From the IMG/VR virus record IMGVR_UViG_3300046542_000253, positions 1 to 31,282 of that record: 31,282 nucleotides of DNA; one strand, given 5' to 3'. This document shows, in pieces, positions 17,747 through 24,487 of this stretch. The notes beneath the pieces were generated by a model. The model was not told the origin of the DNA, ran no database searches, and saw only the letters and a program-made list of their open reading frames with translations. The stretch is from a virus. Numbering within the stretch: the stretch's first letter is position 1; every line of letters starts with the position of its first letter. Both the position numbers and the translations under genes were made by a program.

Positions 17747-17808
17747 AACGAAATTTTCTGTGGAGGATATGGAGCGGAAATCATCGTTTGATTTCAGGGC
17801 GTTGTCGT

Positions 17809-17854
17809 TGGTCGGAGTGGAGAGATTCGAACTCCCGACCCTCTGGTCCCAAAC
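17809..17854 (-). other. attP core: 3' end of tRNA-Pro(GGG)
   Basis: Read on the minus strand, these 46 bp are the 3' part of a tRNA: a TTTGGGA anticodon loop (anticodon GGG), the 3' anticodon-stem strand CCAGA, a T arm GGGAG-TTCGAAT-CTCTC, the acceptor strand CACTCCG, discriminator A and CCA. A C1-G72 pair with A73, implied by the acceptor end, is typical of bacterial tRNA-Pro. The preceding bases do not supply the TCTGG needed for the 5' anticodon stem, so no complete tRNA is present. This is a phage-borne core for integration into the host tRNA-Pro gene. The integrase gene is adjacent. Confidence 0.85.
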
Positions 17855-17898
17855 CGCACTCTTGGCCTCAAAAAGCCTAGATTCCTTGGAAAACCCGA

Positions 17899-17918
17899 TG
17901 AGAACATCTGAGAACTTC
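17899..17918. repeat. Tandem 10-bp repeat between attP core and integrase
   Basis: TGAGAACATC is followed directly by TGAGAACTTC, with one difference. Head-to-tail repeats with about one helical turn spacing, between core and arm sites, are where excisionase or bending proteins bind in other phages. Function here is inferred from position only. Confidence 0.45.
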
Positions 17919-17938
17919 TGCGGAACAAAGCAAAACTT

Positions 17939-17958
17939 CTCTCACAGTACTCTCACAG
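17939..17958. repeat. Putative integrase arm-type sites, right (P) arm, two copies
   Basis: CTCTCACAG occurs at 17939-17947 and 17950-17958, spaced 11 bp, the same spacing as one pair on the other arm. The second copy overlaps the last codons of the integrase gene. Confidence 0.6.
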
Positions 17959-19209
17959 TTTTCCGCCGTCGATCACCCGCACCTTGCCGGCCGCTTTCGT
18001 CTTCGGTGCGAAGAGCTTCCGCTTGGTGTGCTTCTGCAGCTTGGCGATGATTTCCTCCGTCGCACGCATCGGCTGCTCCAGGTAGTCCGGATCGAACTTT
18101 TCATACCAGTCTGTTGTTTTAGACCCTTCGTTGACCGAGTGGCCAAGCCACTTCGAACGCTGTTCCTTGGAGACAGGGAACGAGGCACGGCGCATATTCG
18201 TCGCCATGAAGTGCCGCAGCGTGTAGCATGTCATCTCAGGCATGCCGAGACCGATATCGGTCACTTCCCCTTCCTCATCTACCGTCGGCTTCCCCATCTT
18301 GTTCAGGCGCTTTTCAACCGTGTCCTGGTATTGCCGGATCGGCTTGTCATCCCCCCAGTACTGAAACCATGCCTGCAGGTTCGTCGTCATCCGGATCACC
18401 GGCCGGCGTTTCTTCGTTTGCCGCCGCCCGACCGGGTTAAGGTCAAGCGTCCCGAATTCGTGATTTGCCTGTTTCGAGATATCGAGATCGAAGATTGCTT
18501 CGTTCCGGGCACAGGTGTTGAGCATGATCATCACGAAGCGGAAGTCGTCTTCCTCCTCGATCGCGTCGATCCATCTACCTAGTTCAGCGTATGTGGGGAT
18601 GTAGTCGCGGGGCTTGGATACGTCGCCGCCGATATGCTCGGCTATTTCTTCCTGATTGCAGAAGATGGCGATCGGGGTATCCAGCAATTGGACCTCGACC
18701 TCTTCCTCGGCAATCGTGACTAACTGCGGCACCGCGGCGTAGTTCACAGCAGCGCGGACCGCGATCATGTAGGTCATGATGGATTTGGCGCTCAGGCCGC
18801 TCTCTGAGGCCATGTGTGCCCAGACGCGCCTTTGATTCAGGCGGGTGAGGTCTGCGACCTTCGGCGAACCCAGAAAAGAGAGAAAGGCGGCATCGACAAG
18901 CGATGAAGCCCGTCGAATTGCCGCCATCTGTTTGTAGCCCTTCGGCTCTGCGTAGTGATCCTGGTAATGCTTCAGGACGGCGAAGAGGTAGACCTCTCTG
19001 GGGTCGCGGCTCGATGGGGCCGGTGCGCCGAGGAGTTCGACGAGTTCTTCTTGGGCTTCCTCGAGAGTGACTGCCGCCAAAGCCTTTCGCTTAACGCGTC
19101 CGCTTCGCTCATCGTACCAGTACCGATAGAAGCCGTTACGACCGGGCTCGGTGCCGATCCACTGGTCTTTGTACTCCCAAAGTCCCTTTGGTCCTCTGTC
19201 TCTCCGCAT
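17953..19209 (-). CDS. int: Tyrosine recombinase (phage integrase)
   Basis: A 418-residue protein with AAGGA upstream of the ATG at 19209. The N-terminal 60 residues contain an aromatic, basic arm-binding-like region (GFYRYWYDERSGRVKRKAL). Residues about 70-165 form a helical core-binding domain. The catalytic domain shows Arg235 (NTCARNEAIFDLD), a Lys-rich beta-hairpin (QTKKRRPVIRM, about 265-273), Y-T-L-R-H with Arg332 (Tyr instead of the usual first His), His357 in WLGH, and nucleophile Tyr369 in TTDWYEKF. It would recombine the adjacent tRNA-Pro core with the host gene. It is the last gene of the leftward operon, as in lambda. Confidence 0.93.
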   Translation of the reverse strand: MRRDRGPKGLWEYKDQWIGTEPGRNGFYRYWYDERSGRVKRKALAAVTLEEAQEELVELLGAPAPSSRDPREVYLFAVLKHYQDHYAEPKGYKQMAAIRRASSLVDAAFLSFLGSPKVADLTRLNQRRVWAHMASESGLSAKSIMTYMIAVRAAVNYAAVPQLVTIAEEEVEVQLLDTPIAIFCNQEEIAEHIGGDVSKPRDYIPTYAELGRWIDAIEEEDDFRFVMIMLNTCARNEAIFDLDISKQANHEFGTLDLNPVGRRQTKKRRPVIRMTTNLQAWFQYWGDDKPIRQYQDTVEKRLNKMGKPTVDEEGEVTDIGLGMPEMTCYTLRHFMATNMRRASFPVSKEQRSKWLGHSVNEGSKTTDWYEKFDPDYLEQPMRATEEIIAKLQKHTKRKLFAPKTKAAGKVRVIDGGKL

Positions 19210-19403
19210 GCCAATTCCTTATTGAGGGCGTCATCCAGATCCGAGCGCGGATAGCTGATCTTTCCCTCTTTCCCCCTGAAGAAACGTATCCTGCCGTCAC
19301 GGCGCCAGCGATTCAATATCTGAGCGCTGAGGAAGGGGAACATTTCCAGGGCCTGATCGTGCTGGATCATTTCCGTCATCGCGGCTTTTTGGAAATCAGT
19401 CAT
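18972..19403 (-). CDS. Excisionase-like winged-helix/HTH protein overlapping int
   Basis: A 143-residue frame. Residues 13-60 look like a MerR/excisionase-type DNA-binding domain: QHDQALEMFPFLSAQILNRW, RRDGRIRFFRGKEGKISY, PRSDLDDALN. The gene precedes int, as expected of an Xis. Unusually, the frame runs 238 nt into the integrase gene before a stop; the last 75 residues are Ser/Pro/Arg-rich and read as the shifted frame of int, so they are probably functionless or mark a compressed junction. The start overlaps the previous stop. It could alternatively be a plain regulator. Confidence 0.6.
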   Translation of the reverse strand: MTDFQKAAMTEMIQHDQALEMFPFLSAQILNRWRRDGRIRFFRGKEGKISYPRSDLDDALNKELACGETEDQRDFGSTKTSGSAPSPVVTASIGTGTMSEADALSERLWRQSLSRKPKKNSSNSSAHRPHRAATPERSTSSPS

Positions 19404-19584
19404 TCGGGCTATCCCCGTTTGCCACAGGCGAGCGCTTCAAGGCGTTCCGGCTCGTGACCATCGTGTAGCCGTCGGCAAACCGGACGAGGCAGCTATTCAT
19501 GACCTTGGCGCGGACGAGGACCTCGCACGGCTGGCCTTTGCGGCCTTGGCGATCCCAACGGTAGATGTACGGAAGGGCGCTCAT
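19396..19584 (-). CDS. Small conserved-type phage protein upstream of xis
   Basis: A 62-residue basic protein beginning MSALPYIYRWDRQGRKGQPC, then strands VLVRAKVMNSCLVRFADG and TSRNALKRS. This reads as a small SH3-like beta barrel that could bind DNA. Such proteins next to int/xis are familiar in rhizobial prophages, but the function is unknown to me. ATGA overlap with the preceding gene; 8-nt overlap with the Xis-like gene. Confidence 0.68.
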   Translation of the reverse strand: MSALPYIYRWDRQGRKGQPCEVLVRAKVMNSCLVRFADGYTMVTSRNALKRSPVANGDSPND

Positions 19585-19961
19585 CGGCTCACTATCTCCC
19601 CGGTCCTGGTGTCGACAATGTCGCCGTTCAGCTTCTTCTTGAAACGCTTCTGGAACCCGCCAGACTTCGACTTGACGCCGAGGTGCTTTAATCGGTTGGC
19701 GTTGACCTTCGCCCGCACGGTCGCCTCGGTCTTGGTCTTTCCCTTGTGTGCGTCGGACAAGACAGCCTGAAGATTGCTCTCGCGGTTCTCACCGCCCAGC
19801 CAAAGCGGGGTGATGTGGTCGAACTCGATCTTGTCGCCCGGGCGGAACTCATGACCTGTCAGCGCGCACCGATCGCCTTGCTTGCGCAGGATTCGGTCCT
19901 TGCATGCGTCTGTCGGCATGCTGTCGTCGGTGCGTCCGCGCCATTCCTCAACCTTCCGCAT
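19581..19961 (-). CDS. HNH endonuclease
   Basis: A 126-residue protein from the ATG at 19961, chosen because GGAGG lies 6 nt upstream; the longer frame from 20072 adds a shadow sequence. The HNH core is clear: CKDRILRKQGDRCALTGHEF, FDHITPLWLGGENRESNLQ with the D-H pair and Asn, and the closing DAHKGKTKTEA segment. The C terminus is basic (LGVKSKSGGFQKRFKKK). It may be a free-standing homing-type nuclease or a packaging/recombination helper. Being far from terminase genes, the former is more likely. Confidence 0.82.
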   Translation of the reverse strand: MRKVEEWRGRTDDSMPTDACKDRILRKQGDRCALTGHEFRPGDKIEFDHITPLWLGGENRESNLQAVLSDAHKGKTKTEATVRAKVNANRLKHLGVKSKSGGFQKRFKKKLNGDIVDTRTGEIVSR

Positions 19962-20367
19962 TGGACGCCTCCTTACGGTAGGTGGCGGAATAGCGCTCGC
20001 TGAGTTTATCGACGTGCCGCTTTGCATCGCGGAGGATGTACATGATGAAATGCCGCTCTCCGCGCCGGTCATTGCGGCTAGGCGTGAAGATTTGAAGCCA
20101 CGAGCCTAGGTAATCTTCAGCGGACTGCTGGACAGCTTCAGCAAGCTGTAGGCGGCGATGAAGCTTCCGGTTGGTATCGCGTGCCTCGTCCCTTTCCGCT
20201 TCCGCCTTCTCGGCTCTGGAGCGGAGGGATTCGTAATCCGCCAGCGATACAAGCGGGATGTCGCAATCGGTTCTGTTCTTCGGTAGGGCGCTGTTGAACT
20301 GCGCAACGCTCCACAAATGGTTTGGCCGCGTCGAGCATGCATAAGCGATGATTTTGATAGTCATCAT
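19948..20367 (-). CDS. Hypothetical coiled-coil protein
   Basis: A 139-residue protein from the ATGATG at 20367, which overlaps the previous stop and has GGAGGG upstream; the frame's earlier start at 20439 lies inside the upstream gene. An N-terminal beta-type region (MMTIKIIAYACSTRPNHLWS) and a VSLADYESL motif precede a coiled coil (RSRAEKAEAERDEARDTNRK) and a helical C terminus. The S-L-A-D-Y-E-S-L plus coiled-coil layout is seen in many small phage proteins of unknown role. Confidence 0.6.
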   Translation of the reverse strand: MMTIKIIAYACSTRPNHLWSVAQFNSALPKNRTDCDIPLVSLADYESLRSRAEKAEAERDEARDTNRKLHRRLQLAEAVQQSAEDYLGSWLQIFTPSRNDRRGERHFIMYILRDAKRHVDKLSERYSATYRKEASNAEG

Positions 20368-20564
20368 TTGCCCTCCGACGCGGAGCGCGGAAGGGTTCCC
20401 ATCAGGTAGCAATTCCAATTTATATTGGCCTTCTCCCAATACGCGCGTGCATCTTCCTCGTTGTCGAAGACGGCCACATCCATCTGCAGTTCATCGAACA
20501 ACACTATGAATTGCCGCTTTGGTTGATCTGCCGGTTGGCACCAGATTTCTTGATGCTCGCTCAT
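20364..20564 (-). CDS. Small hypothetical protein
   Basis: A 66-residue protein starting at the ATG at 20564, which has AAGGAGG 7 nt upstream; an in-frame GTG at 20570 would overlap the previous stop. It begins MSEHQEIWCQPADQPKRQF and continues with strand-like IVLFDELQMDVAVFDNEEDA and ARAYWEKANINWNCYLMG. It is probably a compact alpha/beta fold. Function unknown. It belongs to the coupled leftward operon. Confidence 0.65.
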   Translation of the reverse strand: MSEHQEIWCQPADQPKRQFIVLFDELQMDVAVFDNEEDARAYWEKANINWNCYLMGTLPRSASEGK

Positions 20565-20566
20565 CT

Positions 20567-21034
20567 TCACCCCTCCTTCGTTTCGCGGAGGGCGCGTTCA
20601 ACGGCCTGCAATGTCAGAAGATCGTCGCCGTCGAAGTCGCCGCGCCGGTAAACGGCAACGTCGTCTTCGCAGTACCCCAGCTCCTCCGCTTCCTTGCAGA
20701 TGATCTCAATTGCACGATCGCGAATTTGTGAAGCTGATAGCTTCTCATCCCTCACGGCTGCTGACTGTGGTCGGGCGTATAATGGTTCCGCCCCGTCGCC
20801 CCATTCTGCGGCTAGTTCAGGCCGCGACGTATGGACATACCCGCCTTGGTAAGTTCTCCATGCCACCGGCGCCTCATCGTCTCCTGACGTGTTTGTGAGG
20901 GCGGAGACGAGATCGGCACGAATGTATTCGACGCCCTTTTCTCCCCATTGGTTATCTTGGCACCACATGCGGCCTTCGATCTCGTCGGCAAGCTCTATAG
21001 GCTCAAGCCAAATGCGGTCGTGTTCTTTGGTCAT
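20567..21034 (-). CDS. Hypothetical phage protein
   Basis: A 155-residue acidic protein with an ATGA-coupled start. The N terminus contains a pattern frequent in temperate-phage accessory proteins: RIWLEPIE, then CQDNQWGEKGVEYIRADLV. A middle part APVAWRTYQGGYVHTSR resembles another such motif, and an acidic helical C terminus follows (DRAIEIICKEAEELGYCEDD). It looks like two common phage accessory modules joined. Function unknown. Confidence 0.65.
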   Translation of the reverse strand: MTKEHDRIWLEPIELADEIEGRMWCQDNQWGEKGVEYIRADLVSALTNTSGDDEAPVAWRTYQGGYVHTSRPELAAEWGDGAEPLYARPQSAAVRDEKLSASQIRDRAIEIICKEAEELGYCEDDVAVYRRGDFDGDDLLTLQAVERALRETKEG

Positions 21035-21552
21035 GCTGCGCTCCCTTCGACTGTCCTGCCGAAGAACGACAGCGGCTTAGTGCCGGCTGCGACGTAGAGA
21101 GGATGGCCGGGGTGACCGTCTGCGGTGACCTTGAGCGCGGCAAGGTCGAAGAACTCAAGCCGGTTGGCTACTTCGTTGCCACGGTTACGGAATGCCCCAT
21201 GCGTTCCCCATGCGCAGATGATCTTTCGAGCGCTCTTGGCAATAGAAAGAAGCTGATCGTCATTGTATGGCCCGATCGGGTCGGCGTGATCGTAAAGCGC
21301 CTTCGGGTCGGTCGATCGAAGGGCGAAGAGATTGCCGACGAGAAGGCCACCAAAGCCCCAATCCCTAGCGAAACGAATGCAACGTCGGATCGTCGGATCG
21401 TCCTGATCAGCATCAGCCGTCGATGGGTTGAGCATGATGAATGCGACCTTCGGCAAATCGCGATCCCAAATGCGTTCAAGCCTGTAGCGATACGAGCCGC
21501 ACGATGAAATGATAGCCGATGATCCCGGCCCTTGTGAAAACAGGTCGTTCAT
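21031..21552 (-). CDS. DUF1643 protein
   Basis: A 173-residue protein with ATGA-coupled start. Family signature in order: YRYRLERIWD, PKVAFIMLNPSTADADQDDP, TIRRCIRFARDWGFGGLLVG, NLFALRSTDPKAL, and a C-terminal HPLYVAAGTKPLSFF. DUF1643 proteins are common in phages and bacteria; their fold suggests nucleotide or nucleic-acid work, but no reaction is established that I know of. The LNPSTA and NLFA motifs are intact, so the gene is probably functional. Confidence 0.85.
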   Translation of the reverse strand: MNDLFSQGPGSSAIISSCGSYRYRLERIWDRDLPKVAFIMLNPSTADADQDDPTIRRCIRFARDWGFGGLLVGNLFALRSTDPKALYDHADPIGPYNDDQLLSIAKSARKIICAWGTHGAFRNRGNEVANRLEFFDLAALKVTADGHPGHPLYVAAGTKPLSFFGRTVEGSAA

Positions 21553-21866
21553 TCGCTCTTCCCTCCCTGCGGAACAGTGGTGGCGGATTGACGGGCGGGT
21601 TCGGCTTTGGAGATGGCGGCGCGAAACATCGTGGTAACGTCATCGTCTGGAAGGCCAACCGCATCTATCTGGGCGATGTATGCCTTTGCCGCCTTGAGAA
21701 AATCAGGGGCGGCGGCGATCAGGCGGGCGTCTGCGGAGGATTTTGCATCGTCCGACCAGTTGCCGTTTACATCTCGGCATTCTCCTACCGCACTCTTATG
21801 GTTCTTCGTGCCAATGTACCGGCCGTAAGCGAACCAAGGACCGGGAGTGTGCTTCGGGTCAGCCAT
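21549..21866 (-). CDS. Ead/Ea22-like phage accessory protein (HTPGPW motif)
   Basis: A 105-residue protein from the ATG at 21866, with GGAGGG upstream; the longer frame to 21995 is rejected. Near the start is the widespread phage motif K-H-T-P-G-P-W, and in the middle DARLIAAAPDFLKAAKAYIA, which usually accompany each other in early accessory proteins of temperate phages. The biochemical function is unknown. The stop overlaps the next ATG. Confidence 0.75.
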   Translation of the reverse strand: MADPKHTPGPWFAYGRYIGTKNHKSAVGECRDVNGNWSDDAKSSADARLIAAAPDFLKAAKAYIAQIDAVGLPDDDVTTMFRAAISKAEPARQSATTVPQGGKSE

Positions 21867-21867
21867 A

Positions 21868-22818
21868 TCAGCCCTCCAACTCTTCGACGGTGGTTCCCAG
21901 AACATGAGCAAAGTGCTCAAGCGCCGGACCGAGTTTCGATGCATTGTTCGAGATCGCCCGCATGGACGCGCTGATAGCTCGCGCCTTCTCGACACCGTCC
22001 GGTGACAGGGCCTTGATCTGTTCCGCCCATTCCTTCTCGACGAGCTTTGCTGCGCCTGGTGAAACCGTCATGTCGGCGGCCAGCGGCAGGACATCCCTTG
22101 CGAACCGGATCAGCGTCTCACGTTCGGTCTCAGGGGCGGCCGGCGATCCTTGGGAGGAGGAGGAAGGATCGCCGGCCTGATCCAATGCTTCGGAGGAAGA
22201 GGAGGAAGCATCGGGGTCAGTAGAGGAGGCCGACGGTTGGGCGGTGTCGGCCTCCTCGGCAGCTGCGGACGAGGGCGCATCCGCATCTGCATTCTCCGGA
22301 GCGGGGGAGGCACCGGATTCGGTGGTTTCGGGTGGCAGGATCTCGCCCTCGATGATCTCGCCGGTGTCTGGATCATGCGGCGTCTCGTCGTCGTCTCCCA
22401 CGTTGACAGTCTCGCTGCGCAGGGTTTCAACGTCGACGCTGGTGATGCGGCTCAGGATGGAAAGAACGTCTTCGTAGTAGTCCGTCATCTCCTGGTCGTC
22501 GAACTCGGCGATCGATCGCGGCCACTGCATGAACTCGCCCTTGGCAGTTTTGCCGACGTTCACATAGCCGCAGGAAAGCTTCAGCGCCTGATGAGCAGCC
22601 TCGGCGTTGGTCCAGGGCGTATCGCATTCCTTGATGACCTTGCCGAGGATGGCGCGATACTTCCGCTCAAGCGGTCGCATCCGGTCTGCCGAAAAGCGAA
22701 CATTGACTGTCGAACCGACGCGATAGGAGTCGAGCCGCTCTGCATCAAAAGAGGTGGCGGGAACAAGGCGGCCACGCTCGACGCGCATTTTCAATGGAGG
22801 GGGCATATGCTTAGACAT
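21868..22818 (-). CDS. Two-domain hypothetical protein with low-complexity acidic linker
   Basis: A 316-residue protein. Residues 1-130 form an ordered domain (VPATSFDAERLDSYRVGSTV, LERKYRAILGKVIKECDTPW, GEFMQWPRSIAEFDDQEM), recalling phage NinB/DUF1367-like replication-recombination helpers, but I cannot fix the family. Residues about 150-235 are an unstructured Ser/Ala/Asp/Glu/Pro linker made of near-repeats, with long GAG/GGA runs in the DNA. Residues 236-316 form a helical C-terminal domain (LIRFARDVLPLAADMTVSPG). Lying two genes downstream of recT, it is probably part of the recombination block. An alternative ATG lies four codons in. Confidence 0.62.
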   Translation of the reverse strand: MSKHMPPPLKMRVERGRLVPATSFDAERLDSYRVGSTVNVRFSADRMRPLERKYRAILGKVIKECDTPWTNAEAAHQALKLSCGYVNVGKTAKGEFMQWPRSIAEFDDQEMTDYYEDVLSILSRITSVDVETLRSETVNVGDDDETPHDPDTGEIIEGEILPPETTESGASPAPENADADAPSSAAAEEADTAQPSASSTDPDASSSSSEALDQAGDPSSSSQGSPAAPETERETLIRFARDVLPLAADMTVSPGAAKLVEKEWAEQIKALSPDGVEKARAISASMRAISNNASKLGPALEHFAHVLGTTVEELEG

Positions 22819-23386
22819 TGACCCACCCCCAATTTTCTCCGCGCCGGATCGAATAAACGGTCGCGATGCTTACGCCGAATTTCTCGGCAGCATCTTCAGC
22901 GCGCATTGTTTTCCGCTTGATTTGCCTAACTTGCTCGAGCTGCAGTTTGGCGGTTCCCACCTCTTCGCCGCGCTGGACGGTGCCATGGATGAACTTGTCG
23001 TCCATGTTGTCGGCGTGCGTTTTCCAAGCCATATGGCGTTTTGTGACACACCCGAGATGACCTTTGCCGCACTCGTGCGCCGCTTCGTGCTCGGGAGACG
23101 GAGCTGGTCCGTTCTGCTCCTGGCAAGTAAGCCGGTGGACGTAGGCGAGCGCCTTGTCGATCCAGAGGACACCATACCCCTTGCCATCGTCAGCATAGGG
23201 CCAAGTGAGGCATTCATCACCGTCATACGGTAGGACAACATTTTGGAAGAATGCCATCGGCTCGCCTACCGGCGTACGCCCTCCAAGCGGGTCTCCATGC
23301 GCGCGCCAACGGTAGTAGTGCGCTCCGCACCAGTCGCGATGGGTCCGACGCTTTTGGCAGCCGTCGATTGCACAAATCTTCGTCAT
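22811..23386 (-). CDS. HNH endonuclease with C-terminal helix-turn-helix, homing-type
   Basis: A 191-residue protein. The N terminus has a Cys/His cluster (CAIDGCQKRRTHRDWCGAHY) that could bind zinc. The HNH region follows: YVHRLTCQEQNG, EHEAAHECGKGHLGCVTKRH, MAWKTHADNMDD. Residues about 140-190 include LQLEQVRQIKR and EDAAEKFGVSIATVYSIRRG, a helix-turn-helix like those attached to HNH homing endonucleases. The gene sits between recT and the two-domain protein with ATGA coupling to recT, so insertion was neat. It is probably a selfish free-standing nuclease. Confidence 0.82.
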   Translation of the reverse strand: MTKICAIDGCQKRRTHRDWCGAHYYRWRAHGDPLGGRTPVGEPMAFFQNVVLPYDGDECLTWPYADDGKGYGVLWIDKALAYVHRLTCQEQNGPAPSPEHEAAHECGKGHLGCVTKRHMAWKTHADNMDDKFIHGTVQRGEEVGTAKLQLEQVRQIKRKTMRAEDAAEKFGVSIATVYSIRRGENWGWVNV

Positions 23387-24288
23387 GCCGCACCGCCAAT
23401 GCGCTTCATGGCGCGCTTCTTGATCGCTATAGCAATCGCCTGGTTGGTTTCGCTGTTCGGCTTGCCGTCGAACCGAGCGAGCGGGTCGTGGTGGCTCCAG
23501 ATCTCTTCCACGGTCTCTGCATCGCTGGCGGTTGCGAGATCGTCTTCAAGCGCTTGGAAGAACTCCGTATCGTCGACGACCTCTTCCCCAACGGTTTCGG
23601 TCGGGTGCTCCGACTGCTCGGTCTGTACGACTTCGCCCTCGATGACGTTTTGATCTTCCACCTCAGGCGGTGGCGCTGGTGGCTCTGGAGGGCGATGAGG
23701 TTGCGGAGTGACATCGCGCATCGGCTGGATGTCCTGCACCTCCTCGGCGATACCTAGACCGCGAAGGATGTCAGCGAACCCGTCACGCAGCGCGAAAGCG
23801 CGAGCACGCATGGCAAGCATACGCTTCGGATACTGCTGCCACGGACCGGCCTTGCCCCAGAGTGAGGCCTTTTTCGCGTCGGCCACCGAGAAGCTAGCGC
23901 GGATAGGATCATCCTCGCCCTTACGCTTGACCTCACAGAAGGCTTCCATTTTTTCGCCTTCGCCTTCGACGCGCTCCTTGATCCACTCGCACTTGCCGGA
24001 CCCACGAACCAGACCGATCGCGCCATCGCCCCAGATTGTCGGGCGGCCGTTGACGACAGCGATCGACTGCAGGGCAGCCATCGGCGTCAACCCAACTTCC
24101 ATGCCGTGCATGATGGCAACCATGGCCTTTTCGGCCGTCTCCAGACCCTTCGGAGCCATTCCGGCCTTGGTGACAGCGTTGGCAATGCGCCAGGCGCCAT
24201 CGAAGTCTTGAGGCACGATTGCTTTGACTGCGCCGCCGGCCTGCAATGCGGGGAGGCGTGGGGCTGCTTCAGTTGCTGCTTCGGTCAT
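23383..24288 (-). CDS. recT: RecT-family single-strand annealing protein
   Basis: A 301-residue protein. Residues about 28-190 match the pattern of phage RecT proteins of this group: EKAMVAIMHGMEVGLTPMAA, LQSIAVVNGRPTIWGDGAIG, ASLWGKAGPWQQYPKRML, MRARAFALRDGFADILRGLG. The rest is a Pro-rich then acidic tail (PPEPPAPPPEVEDQN, about residues 198-250) and a short helical end. RecT proteins anneal complementary single strands during phage recombination and replication. No partner RecE-type exonuclease was recognised nearby; the adjacent coiled-coil gene (24744-25757) might serve. The gene is in the middle of the coupled early operon. Confidence 0.86.
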   Translation of the reverse strand: MTEAATEAAPRLPALQAGGAVKAIVPQDFDGAWRIANAVTKAGMAPKGLETAEKAMVAIMHGMEVGLTPMAALQSIAVVNGRPTIWGDGAIGLVRGSGKCEWIKERVEGEGEKMEAFCEVKRKGEDDPIRASFSVADAKKASLWGKAGPWQQYPKRMLAMRARAFALRDGFADILRGLGIAEEVQDIQPMRDVTPQPHRPPEPPAPPPEVEDQNVIEGEVVQTEQSEHPTETVGEEVVDDTEFFQALEDDLATASDAETVEEIWSHHDPLARFDGKPNSETNQAIAIAIKKRAMKRIGGAA

Positions 24289-24487
24289 TTTCTTCCTCGT
24301 GAATTCTGGTTGCCTCGAAGATGAAGCCGCGCTTGGCAGAACCGATCAGCATGTTGATCTGCCAGCTGCGAGCCCATCCGTTGTGTGTCCATTTGCTCCG
24401 GAAGTAGACGGGGTTCCCGCGCTCGATCTCTGCCCAGGCTTCGAGCGGCGATAGCGTCCGGCCGGGTTCCCACATCCGCTTCGTCAT
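24269..24487 (-). CDS. Small hypothetical protein upstream of recT
   Basis: A 72-residue protein. The ATG at 24487 shares a base with the previous stop (TGATG) and is preferred over a GTG four codons earlier. It begins MTKRMWEPGRTLSPLEAWAE, then PVYFRSKWTHNGWARSWQIN and a strand-helix end. Five Trp in 72 residues is notable. The 3' end overlaps recT by 20 nt. No family recognised. Confidence 0.65.
   Translation of the reverse strand: MTKRMWEPGRTLSPLEAWAEIERGNPVYFRSKWTHNGWARSWQINMLIGSAKRGFIFEATRIHEEENDRSSN

Noticed and set aside
17809-17885. A complete tRNA-Pro gene
   Set aside because: Only the anticodon loop onward is present; upstream bases cannot form the anticodon, D or acceptor 5' strands.
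22150-22821. Plus-strand frame with Gly-rich start (223 codons)
   Set aside because: It mirrors the low-complexity linker of the leftward 316-residue protein; the Gly runs come from the GGA-rich strand.
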